A stretch of DNA of 64,000 nt, taken from positions 1 through 64,000 of the forward strand of contig JAACJK010000237.1 in NCBI GenBank assembly GCA_013368325.1, read 5' to 3'. The notes under the pieces are model-generated. The model ran no database searches, was not told the origin of the DNA, and saw only the letters and a list, made by a program, of their open reading frames with translations. Source of the DNA: Ephemerocybe angulata (Eukaryota > Basidiomycota > Agaricomycetes > Agaricales > Psathyrellaceae). Made by a program: the position numbers and the translations under genes. Numbering within the stretch: position 1 is the first letter of the stretch; each line of letters opens with the position of its first letter. Shown piece after piece: positions 36,856 to 47,100 of the stretch.

Positions 36856-38948
36856 CTACATGGCTGTGTAGGGATAAACGACATGGACACGATGCGGCGG
36901 GATAAGAGTCCCAGGCAGCTTACCCGCGAATCTCTTCTTGTCGTCCCTAAAGACAAACGATGGGATCTCCTTCTGCCAGAATTCAGGGGCCCGGCCAGCA
37001 TACTTCTTCGTCTTGTCGATATACACATCGACAACGAACGGCTGAGAGTCCCCCCTGCTAGACTCGTACGCATCAAACTGAAGCGCCGAGGCATCAAGCG
37101 CCCGTATGTGCATGTACCGAGTCCTCGTCTCCACCATGTCCCAGAAACGAGAATAATCGCCAGTTGAGAACTTCCACGCCCATACAGATAGGCGCCGGAG
37201 CCTGGGGAGTATGGGTAAATTGGGGGTATCGGAGGATTTGTCGTCGCAGGCTGATTCGTCGGCGGAAAGGATGCGGAACAGCGAACTGTCGTTCTGGAAT
37301 TTGATTTTGAGGCATTCCAGCCATGGTAGCTCATTGAGACACTGCTTCAGCTTCGCGATGTAGTGGATGATCGGGCATGAAATGGTAAGCGTTCTCAGCG
37401 AGGTGAGTGTTCTAAAAACTCTGTACCAGGACGCCAGGGTGTGGTCGAAGACCGGTGCGAGAAGGTAGAGCTCGAGGGTATGAAGGCTGGGGAACTTGAG
37501 CTTGTGGAATAGCGAGGAGAGGGGCGTGGCTTGTTCGAAGGTTAATGTGAGTAATTGGAGGTTGGGTAGGATGCAACGCTTTTCGATGTCTGCATTCCTC
37601 CCAAGGTCGGGTGGGATCGTCCGATTGGAAGAGACAAAGAAGCGACCGCGTTGGAGGTTCGTACAGCACCTCACGATGACCTTCCAGCGGACGATGGACA
37701 TTCCTGTCGGGCAGTCGCCCAAATCGACGTCGGTTAGGTTCATCCACTCGACAGGGAAGATGAATGGGTTGTTGAATTTGAGGTTGTACTTGATGGAGGT
37801 TATGGAAGGAAGGTTTCTAAACGTCTTGACGGTATTTGCCCCCGACTGATGGCAACTCTCGAAGTTTAGCTCGAGGCGCTTCAGGGACGTGAGAGACGAA
37901 TATGGAACCAATCCGGATAACAGGTCTGTGTGGGCTGAATCGATACGTAGGACCTCGATCCGCGAGCTGTGAATGGAGATCACGGCGCTGAGGGTACACT
38001 TACGCGTTCTGTTGTTAGCGCTGAAGTAATTCGGCGCTCGAATGCAGAGGGACACCGGGTGGGGCTTGGAGCGCTGGAACCATAGGTCGAGGCGTTCCTG
38101 TACTTGCAACTCTGTCAGAGTTATCCTTGGATGTGGGATGGTAGGGGATGGTGCCAAAGCGGTGTCACGAAGGGGAGGCCGCTCAATTCGAAACGTGAAC
38201 CGCGTCCACAGGTTTGGAAGCCGGATTGCGACTTTGCGCCAGAAGGAACATACTTGGATCAGCGCCAAGGGCGAGGTGGTGAGTATATCTGGCCAGGCTT
38301 GCTCATCCTGCACCGTCGAAAGAAAGATGGTCTCCAGAATCTCTTGTGGAAGCCAACGAATGGGTGTTTGGAGCAGATAGAGCCTTTCCTCATTTTCAAC
38401 CTTGTCAGCTCGTACTTTGGCAAGCTTGCGAAGGAGGTAGATGACGGCCCCATGAATCTTCTCTTCTTCTTGTGTGAGATCTCCGATGCGTTTTTGATAA
38501 CGATCGATAGCGCTGGTTCGGAGTCCCCGCTGTGCGTCGACATCCGTCTGCTCATCTGGAAGTGATGCGGATTCTTTGGCGATGATATACTGGTATTAAA
38601 GAAGTGAATAGGCTGATATATCAGATACGATGTCCGAATAGTGTCTCACCGATACATCGATATTAGGAGGAGATTCGATCCTTCGCTTGACCAGATTCCC
38701 GTTGATGGTGGACGCGAGGATATGAGAGCTAGACTGACGAGACTCCCGGAAGATTTCTGTTTAAAGTTCAGTAAATGGTTAGCTCGCAGCAAGAAGATAC
38801 TTACGATACTCTTCGTTATGACCAGGATTGAACGGTGGTTGGTTATGGTCTGTCAAGATACAGACTCCCGAAATTATGAACCCAACTCACTGATCTCGGA
38901 GGCCGGATTTCCCTGGGTTTCGCCTACGCCCACATTAGACTCAGACAT
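36856..38948 (-). CDS. F-box-like protein, paralogue 2
   Basis: Four exons (38891-38948, 38805-38810, 38650-38756, 36856-38589) join in frame to 634 aa, starting MSESNVGVGETQGNPASEI. It has the same layout as the paralogue at 25.4-27.5 kb: a 6-nt agtatc microexon, a 107-nt third exon encoding IFRESRQSSSHIL, then one long exon. The coiled segment (RYQKRIGDLTQEEEKIHGAV) precedes the F-box-like IRWLPQEILETIFLSTV and LALIQVCSFWRKVAIRLPNLW. LRR-like stretches follow (LTSLKRLELNFESCHQ, LTSLRTLTISCPI). It ends VHVVYPYTAM. The reading frame is intact, so both paralogues may be expressed. A role as a substrate adaptor of an SCF ubiquitin ligase is inferred from the motif. Confidence 0.85.
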
Positions 38949-39275
38949 CCTTAGTGTTCTGTGTGCTATTGGAGGAGGAGGCAACAACCAATGCTTAACC
39001 AGATGAAAGTGAGCCAAAGAGTCCAGAAGCAGCATCCTGATACGATACTGGTGAATTGATCCCATCGCTGGGGCTATAGTACGTACGAGCCAAGCAAGCT
39101 TCGAGCCGAAGCAGTCAAAATGCAAATTGAAACTTCGTTCATACGAGGAACTTACTTCATTGTCAAATAAACACAGAGGTTGCAAAGGGTTCCAGGTAAA
39201 TATTGTGTTATGGCGTCTATAGAATTTGTGTCCTATGACATGAGGTACTTGGCATCACGTACATAAGTAGGACTA

Positions 39276-41317
39276 CTAGTCTATATGTATCCTCCAGAGC
39301 TCCCTATCAGCCCCGCTAATGAACTCCGTTCTGGTGTGCATCATCGAGATATTATCGCTGAGCAAGACGTCCCCTTTGTGCCAAGAATGCCAGTAAGTGA
39401 CACGCCTATCATACAGGAGCCCTTCAATAATTTCACCGACAGCCCGGCCTGTGGCATCTCCGTCCTTTCCAATGCTGACATCCATGGGATCGAAACTAGT
39501 CTTGCTTTGAGGCCAATGCTCGTGGTACCGGAGACAGGGTTTGCCGGTGGCGGGATGGTCGACCACGAAAGGAAGATCGGTAAGCGCTACTCGATCGAAT
39601 GATGGCGTAGTGATGGCCCATGTTAACTTCCGGAGATCGTCGATGGAAAGGTGGGGCGAAAGATGGTGGAAGAATAGATTGGAGGACGCAAAGAGCGTGA
39701 AGCCTGTGTTGGGCGGGGATGGAGTAACTGATGTGAAGAACTGGAATCTGTCAAATTCCTGTCAGCCATGGATATTTTATAAGAAGACCTCCAGAAAATG
39801 GAAGACGAACCGAGGCGGTACAGAGATATTCTCGACGATTCCATCAACGTTGGTCTCCTCGATCCTAAAGATACCGTCGTAGTGGAACGGCATCCTCTCT
39901 GCGGACAGGGAGTTTCCCGTGCCTCTTGATTTATTCCCAAGATCTTTCACCTTCAGTATGAGCCCGAATCTCCAGATTACTGGATTTCCTACTTCTTCGG
40001 CCTTCTGGCTAAACAATATTTCGTCGTCGGTCTGTGTGAAACCGCGCAAGACCACTGGAGAATTAAGCTCAGCCAACTGGCGCAGCTTGGATGCGTCGAC
40101 GTCCTTTATGGAGAGTGGGCCCTCGAATGGCCGTATAAGAAGACCGCAGGGATATAGAGGTTCAAAGACGGCTTGGGGACTCCAGGCGAAGAGATTCGAC
40201 TTCTCTCGGAAGTACACAGGATTTCCGGTTTTATCGTCGACAACCAGTTCCAAGGCGCAATCTTTTGCGAAGTCACCTCGCGGTGCAGTTCGAAAGGATC
40301 CGTCTAGCATGACAGCCACCGTGCAGTGCCAAGGGGTCGTCCATATGGAGGTGGCAGGAAGGAGGCCAATGGACAATTTCGTCTCATTTGTAGACTGATG
40401 GATGCTGAGGCGGATGTGGTTTGGGAAACGTTCGCGAACAGCTCGAGCGAATGCCTGTAGTATTTAATTAAATCAATTATGTGTATATAATGGTTATCCT
40501 TCCCAGAGACTCACGTTTCCTCTGATCAATGTAACTAATGCCTTTCTTGAATTTAGTTCGCGATCTGTCCGCACCGATAGGATAGACGTGCTGAAGGTCG
40601 GTCTCCAGGAACTTGAGGTAGCCCCGATATGTGAGACATATGTCTTCGTTGGTAGAGATTTCAAACGCCGGGTCGAAGTTCGGCGTACTGAATATGTTGA
40701 GAAGGGCCCGTCGACACTCGGTGGCGTTTGCTACGTAGGCGATTTCATCAAGTTCATCGTGACTATTGGTTCCCAACAGCTCTCCAAGTCTAGAGAACTT
40801 GATGTGATTAAATCCATTCTCCTTGGCCATGAGTCGGAGTGCCTGTCCATATGCCCATACGTCTTTGTCTGGGACGCTGAGAAGATCTAGAGAGAGAAAA
40901 GTCAGAGTCAAAGGACAAACACAGGTCCAGGCGAGCGACATCAAACGCACCATTGTAGACCAAACCATCGGAGACGATGGTCAGCTCGCCGCCCGGCGGG
41001 TAGACATCGGATATTGCAGCACAGAGGCCATTGAGGTGGGCTAAAGCCAACTGCTCGCCCAAGTCAGGCAGCCTTCCAAAGACCTTCGACTGGGTGTTGG
41101 GCGATTTAAAGGGGAAGGCGGGGAGGCTCATCTGGACTGGTAACCCAGCTTTGACGTAGTCATAGATGTTAGCGACAAATTTCAGGCCACTTCTGCCGAC
41201 ATGGTGGTCCGATTTGATATTGTCGGGCTGTCCGAGCTGGTAGCGAGAGATAATGTCAAGGATAGCATAGGAACGTTGCAGAGCTTTATCAACGTCCGTG
41301 GGATGAGTTACGACCAT
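39276..41317 (-). CDS. Fused isocyanide synthase (DIT1/PvcA) - TauD dioxygenase (PvcB)
   Basis: Four exons were read: 40951-41317, 40515-40886, 39811-40454 and 39276-39747. The N-terminal half is a dityrosine/pyoverdine-type isocyanide synthase: LPAFPFKSPNTQSKVFGRLP, then GGELTIVSDGLVYND, and ERFPNHIRLSIH near its end. Such enzymes turn an amino-acid amine into an isonitrile. The C-terminal half is an Fe(II)/2-oxoglutarate dioxygenase: LNSPVVLRGFTQTDDEILF, MPFHYDGIFR (HxD), LFASSNLFFHH, and the distal His in SDNISMMHTRTEF. This mirrors bacterial PvcA and PvcB joined in one chain. The start MVVTHPTDVDKALQRSY is the best ATG; an upstream in-frame extension is possible. The exons sum to one base too many: exon 2 ends in AAAC before gtgagt whereas exon 3 needs phase 0. 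The copy may be frameshifted. Confidence 0.8.
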
Positions 41318-41453
41318 GATTGGGCAAATATGAGGAGTTGGGTATTTGGAAGATATACTGACAAGAAAGGCAGGGTATTTGTATGTCACATTTTTACACA
41401 TTTGGGAGCAGTAGCCTTTGTCGTCCTATGTTTCAGGTTCAAGTATTCGCACG

Positions 41454-41690
41454 ATGGCCTCGATAATCCAGCGAACCAAACTTATCACTCCGGGCCCGAT
41501 TCCGGAATATCAACAGGCCTTTACTCCCCCTCCTCCCCAGCCGACTCGTCGGAGGACGTCTTGGAAAGGCAGGATGTGGCGGATGAGCCAGATTGGCGAG
41601 ATAGTCCTTTTGCTTGTGCAGTTTTGGTGCAGCCTTGCAATGCTGAAGGTACCTGAGCTCAAACGGCCCAGAATGTGGAGTTTAAAATAA
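41454..41690 (+). CDS. Possible small protein divergent from the isocyanide synthase
   Basis: This 78-aa ORF starts MASIIQRTKLITPGPIPEYQ, continues Pro-rich, and has one hydrophobic stretch (IGEIVLLLVQFWCSLAML) that could be a membrane segment, then a basic end. It begins 136 bp from the isocyanide synthase start on the opposite strand. It could be real, the first exon of a larger gene, or chance. I recognise no family. Confidence 0.25.
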   Translation: MASIIQRTKLITPGPIPEYQQAFTPPPPQPTRRRTSWKGRMWRMSQIGEIVLLLVQFWCSLAMLKVPELKRPRMWSLK

Positions 41691-42420
41691 GACTAAAACG
41701 CATAGTCCAGTATGTGTACATAGAGGCCGGAAGAACCTTTACTGTAAGAGCATCTCGTTTCAGCAGTTGCGCTGAGAGGTTCCGCAGGATATCTCAACAC
41801 TATTTCGGCGCCTATTGTGACGTTTCGGCGCTTATAAGAAAGTTACCTCTCGTAATGGCAGTGAGTTTCGAGTTTCCGGATTAGACTCAAAAATTCTGGT
41901 GTCATTCTTATACCTCCAGCAAACGACGTGCAGATAGAGAGGAGATTCTCAAGATCGCGGCCGTCGAACTGTCATTACCAATGGCGGACATCTAGGCTAT
42001 GTGATTTGGGTGTCTCTGCCTTGCGTCAGCGGTTTCGTGGACACAGGATGTGCATATTGTAGCTGTCTAGTCCTATCGACTGGGTCAATTGACTGGGAGA
42101 GATAACACCCACCAGTCACCTCGACCTATAGTTGGATCATTTGTACGTGTTGCCATCAGCCATCTCATCCAATTGAGTCGAAGGGTTGACCAAAACAACA
42201 CTCTCATTTCGGCAATCTGACGGATAATCAGCTAGCGGTTGTTCAGTTAATGAGACTCTTTCTCAGCTCTGATATATATCTCGCATCATATAACCTGAAT
42301 TGTCGTGCAAGGTACTAAGCTCAGCAATAGATCCGAAGTAGAGACTGTTTGACCCTACTTGTTTACGCCATTTTCATGATTTGTGGACTGCGGTGAACAC
42401 TAAAGTTATCCCACAAGAAC
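41691..42420. other. Non-coding stretch
   Basis: No ORF with coding character was seen. The sequence is AT-rich and unremarkable up to the left end of the inverted-repeat element. Confidence 0.5.
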
Positions 42421-42510
42421 CAGCTGGAATGATCCATCAGAATCGACAAAGTACCGATTGTGACGTATCCAATCCTCTAATTAGCGCATTTTCCCCCGTG
42501 ATGCATCACC
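42421..42510. repeat. Left inverted repeat
   Basis: The arm begins cagctggaatgatccatc and ends in the perfect 12-bp palindrome gtgatgcatcac (42498-42509). It pairs with 43812-43905 in inverted orientation. Confidence 0.75.
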
Positions 42511-42720
42511 CATATCCCCCCCTCTGCCACCTCGAGCTCCCTCATTTCGTGATGCATCATGTAGGTTGTGCCTCTACTTCCGCGCGACCCCGTATCACTT
42601 TTACAGAACCTTCCAATCAAAAATACCTCTCCTGTCCATTTCGCGCCTCGCTGCCTCAATGGTGTGGCCACAAATTAAAAGCATACTAATAAGTGGGATC
42701 GAGCCTCGAGTGGCGCGGTA

Positions 42721-42742
42721 AGCGCCCGCGTAAGCGGGCGTT
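42721..42742. repeat. GC-rich hairpin
   Basis: The arms cgcccgc (42723-42729) and gcgggcg (42734-42740) flank a gtaa loop. The pairing extends by wobble and A-T at the outer ends. It is inside the inverted-repeat element and followed by a ttagggtttgggtttgg tract. Confidence 0.7.
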
Positions 42743-43449
42743 GTTAGGCTTAGGGTTTGGGTTTGGTTAGTCGTTAAACCAGGGATATATTTCTGTAAAG
42801 TATGGCCCTCTGGGCATCCCTGGACACTTCCATCTACCCCAAGCTAATTGCAAAATCCCCGACTACTATGGTAACACTGTATCGACCTTCACCCGAAACG
42901 GGGCGCTTGGGCTCGCATCCGATTTGGCATCTGTTCCTTATGAACGCACATCAGCCCAACATGAATCTCTCTAAGTCGCCTGAAGTATAGTTTTGGTACT
43001 TTTGCTTGTATTATGGTCAATGAATCAGTACTATGAATTGGGTGAATTGGGAGGTTTCCCTTTTTGTTCACCACTGAGTCGCCGAATAGGCATGAGTCCA
43101 AATCTAGGCTGAGCCCACTTGAATCCGATGTCCCCGGGTGAAGCATATTCCACTATCCTTTTTAATCCTGATGCTTCTTCAACTGATCTTTATCCACCTC
43201 TCTACGCTCGCATGACATCAGACGATTCATGGGAGCACCGTATAAAGAGGGAGCGGGACCACGGCTTACCAGGCAAGGCGTCCTTGCCTCCACGGCCACC
43301 TTTCCTAGGAGAGGTACACGCCAAGTCTATATTCATATTGTAAGTTTTTTGGCCTATGTAGGCGGCGTCTACGCCTTAGTGTACATACGTTGGCTCGGTC
43401 TAGACTTGGCGTATCAAGCAACTGGGCCACTCTGTGATTTGCGACCTCG

Positions 43450-43615
43450 CGTAGGGACGTGCACAAAACACCCAATACGCTCGCAAAAACGCGCACAAGA
43501 CGCCCAATACGCTGACAAGACGCGCAAGGACGCGCCCAAAGCGCCCACAAGACGCACAACGACGCGCACAAGGCGCCCACCCAAGCACGCCCAGTACGCT
43601 CACCCCCAATGCGAT
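43450..43615. repeat. T-poor degenerate tandem repeats
   Basis: Loose repeats of gcgcacaagacgcccaatacg-like words cover about 165 bp that are almost free of T on the plus strand. They are part of the interior of the inverted-repeat element. Confidence 0.65.
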
Positions 43616-43811
43616 CAAATAACTACTTATTAGGAAGGAGATTTCCTTTTAGGGACTGTTTTTGCAGGGGTCCAGGAGTACAAACCTTTCCACTTTTTCA
43701 AAGTGTCCAGGAAAAGTCCTTCGAAAGTTCGCGGTTCGTGATGTATCACGAAATAAGCGCGCCGGGGGCGAGCGAGTGTTTCCTGTTTTGGCACCTTAGG
43801 TTAGCCTTGTT

Positions 43812-43905
43812 CGTGATGCATCATGGGGGAAAACACGATAATTAGAGGCTTAGATACATCACGACCCATCGGTACTTTGTCGATTCTGATGGACAATACC
43901 AGCTG
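43812..43905. repeat. Right inverted repeat
   Basis: The reverse complement starts cagctggtattgtccatc and contains the same core as the left arm. It carries a few extra bases after the shared gtaccgat and a gtgatgcatcat copy at 43813-43824. Confidence 0.75.
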
Positions 43906-44156
43906 ACTCGCCTGCGTTTGAGTCTGCCAACTACGATGAAGGATGGATGGATTGAATCATAAGAGCGGTGAAACGGGGCACGAGGATGAAACCTGGTATT
44001 GACAGGGAGAAGCATACCGCAAGAAAACAGTTTCAGTCACAAGATGGCTCAGCCTTCCTAGGTGGATTATCGAATTTCAAAAACGCATGATCTAAGATGG
44101 TCAACTAGATAAACGACACGGACGTATAACAGTTTAGACAAACAAAACGCAGTAGA

Positions 44157-47100
44157 TTACCACGGGCCAGACAAAGCTATCCAATCCCTCAACACAGTTT
44201 GCCTCTCCGTCCCAATCTGTTGGGTCATCTCGTTTTGGGTTGCGATGGGCAATGCCTCATAGTGCGCCAACAAATTCCCATCCAAGATGCCCTTCAACAA
44301 CGGCTTCGAGTTGAACTCATTTTTAACGATCCTACATAACAAAACGTTTCGGTCAGTGGTTAATATTAGATGCAGCACGCCGAGGTACGTACCGGAAGGC
44401 TTTGGGATTTAAAGCAGCGGTATGTTGCACGTTCCTAGTCATCTGCCCTTGGAGGAGCTGCAGCCTCTTGAACGCGGCCTCTTCCACGGGCGTCAGCGAG
44501 AATAACGATCCATCAGTGGCCCCATGTAGTAACTTTGACTGTGGAATCGAAGGATCGTCCTTGTTCCTCTTCGCAATGACTGTGCTCGTCCGGTATTCGA
44601 CCTGCCCGTGGAACTCCGTGCGCAGCAGAAGATGTTTCCCATCTCTAGAATCGGGGTCTAGACAAAGCGCCGCACGATAACCATTTGAGGACGATTAGGG
44701 TTAAACCGAATTCCATGTCGAATGGAGATAATGACGCACCTTGGGGGTTGTGTTGGTATACCCGAATGATTCCCTCTTCATCCCCAGTGACGATCGAAAG
44801 CTCTCCATCATCAGTAAAGAAGAAGTCTGCGCTCGTAACACAGTGATGCTCAACATCCTTCGCCAATAGCACCAGCTTATACGGGTCTTCCTATGGAAGG
44901 CAATCGAAACATGCGTTAGTGAAAGAATGGATAAACATGTAGCACCTCCAGCGCCACCGAGGCCCGTCCGATCGAAACGAAGAACTCCCTCGATTCGGAA
45001 ACAGGAGCACAAACATTGTTCCTATCCTTTTCCGACGACGGGGCGGATAGTGTGGCAGTGGAAGGTATCAAACAAGGAAGATTCGTACCTGAAACGCAAC
45101 AAACATAACGCTCTTCACAGCGTCACCAACGAGGAGGAGGTTCTTCAAAGACCGTAGAGAAGTCACGTATATCCCCACATCGATAAACGCGACGCCCACG
45201 AGGCGTTCGTCGGAATCGAAAGCTCTCACGAAGATCTGAAGTGGGGTGTGATAAGAGGATGCATAAGCAAAGGCTCAAGTGATCGAACGAAACGAAGGAA
45301 AGTGTGCAACAAACACCTCGGAAGACCGGGGGCACTTCAGCGGGTGGCAAAGTTGCCTCGTGCCGTAGCAGACCCAGTGAACGAGGGCAAAGCTCAGCTG
45401 CACCGAAGTCCAGGTCCGTATGGCGAAGACGAACAAAGCAAGAACGATAAAGTAAGGACACGCACCTTCTGTCCCATGGAGGAAACGAGATATCCTTGGA
45501 ACCCACAAACCGCGGTTACGGGCCCCTTTGCATCATCCCGGCAGCGCAGACGCAGCTTGTACCACCGCGTAGGCGCAATCGCCGCATCTGGCACAACCTC
45601 CACGATCTCGAAGATATACGCCTAAGTCAAGATTAGTAAGTGATTTGTCCAAAGAGTGTGAAGGAGCAAGCTATGAAAGAAGTAAAGGAAGAGGCTATAG
45701 CTAGAAAAAGCTAGCCACCTCTCGATGATGAAAGCGACGAGGCACAAGATACCAATCAAGAATAGCATCATCCATTCCATCCCATTTCGGGAAGGAGGGC
45801 GATTGCAATAGGATGGCGTGTCCGGAAGTAGATTATGAGACGTACCGCGCCTTTGACCGCCAAATCCTCCCCACGGTCGATCGTGGTTCCCACTGCTATG
45901 AAGTCCTTAATGCCAGTTTCAGTGGCCGCCGTCTCCAAAGTCACGATCGCAATGTCGTTAATGTACTCATTGCTCGCGAACTCGAAGCTACAGCACAACA
46001 CCCTCAGTCAATTCGCTCAGACATATCAGCAGAGGGGAACGACGCACCCATCCATAGTCACCCAACTGTCCGGCGAGATGAGCTCCAAAGCCGACGTGTC
46101 CGAAGTGGGGTCTGACACGTTGGGCGCTGCGGAAGAGAGACATCGAGGCGAAGGTTTAGCTTAGTCAATCCACAGTACGAAGGGAAAAGCGAGGTACTGA
46201 CCATCGGGTTCCCAAATCCGATTCCCATCCTCGTCATACGACGCAAACTTGGCCTGGTTGCAGCTAGCGGCCACGACAAGGCACGTCGACGGATCGAACA
46301 CCACGTTGGAGTATGATCGGCCGCGAGGCACGGAGCGCGAGGGTAGCGGGTAATCATAGCTAAAGTCGGGCAGCCATTCTAGGAGTCTTGGGCCCTAATA
46401 GCGCCAGAAAAGGAATGTGCGTTAGTCTTTACTCTGAATAGAAGGCACCACAAAACGGGAAGTACTAAGAAGGCAAAACGCAGAGAACGAAAAAGACGGG
46501 GTTGTGGATAGGGCGGTAATAGAGAAAGGGACGGCCACTCACATCTTCGGTATACATTAGGAAGTCTCCTCTTTCCCACATAGAGCAAGCCGTGAACGCA
46601 TTAACAACTGCATGTCCGCTCGGGAATATCTTGACTCCTCCCCTGTCCGTGCCAAATATCCAATTCGGCCTATCACCCGTAAGGAATACTCCGCAGTAGC
46701 CTGCCCCGGTGGGTGCTGTAGTGGAGAAGGGAACGAATACTCTCGGAATCTTCTTATGCTCGGCCAAAACCCCGCTCACTTCCTCCTCCGGCCTCGAGAT
46801 CTCGAAGGCAATCGAAGCGGCCTTGACAAATTTGATATCCAGATGCGAAGGGCGGCGTGCTTCAGGGCCGGTCGTGGGGTCGACCTGGCCGAGGGGCATG
46901 GCTTGGTAAACGGAGAGCTGTCCCGATCGTAGGAAAACCTAAAAATAGATTGAGCGTCAAATAAAGTCCATATCTAAGTGGGTGGACCGTACGCAGAGGT
47001 GGGGCTTCACATCGCCCTCACCCAGTGGTGCTAGAACGATCTGTTCAACGTCAAACTCCTGGGGCTTTCGCGGCGGGTCAAGAGGCAACGACAGTGCCGG

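Larger units (their letters stand above)
42421..43905. mobile_element. Non-autonomous inverted-repeat element, about 1.5 kb
   Basis: The left end (42421-42510) and the reverse complement of the right end (43812-43905) match. Both start cagctgg, share tccatcagaatcgacaaagt and the following bases, then cctctaatta and ttttccccc, and end in a TGATGCATCA palindrome. The repeats are about 90 bp with a few differences and small indels. No transposase is encoded between them. The interior carries further GTGATG(C/T)ATCA(C/T) copies, a GC-rich hairpin (42721-42742) and a T-poor tandem-repeat tract. This structure fits a MITE-like or long-TIR non-autonomous DNA element. The target-site duplication is unclear, so exact ends could be off by a few bases. 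Confidence 0.7.

Noticed and set aside
39276..39747. TauD half of the isocyanide synthase considered as a TET/JBP oxygenase linked to the KDZ element
   Set aside because: It is fused to a DIT1/PvcA domain, is about 24 kb from the KDZ block and has TauD-type rather than TET-type sequence.
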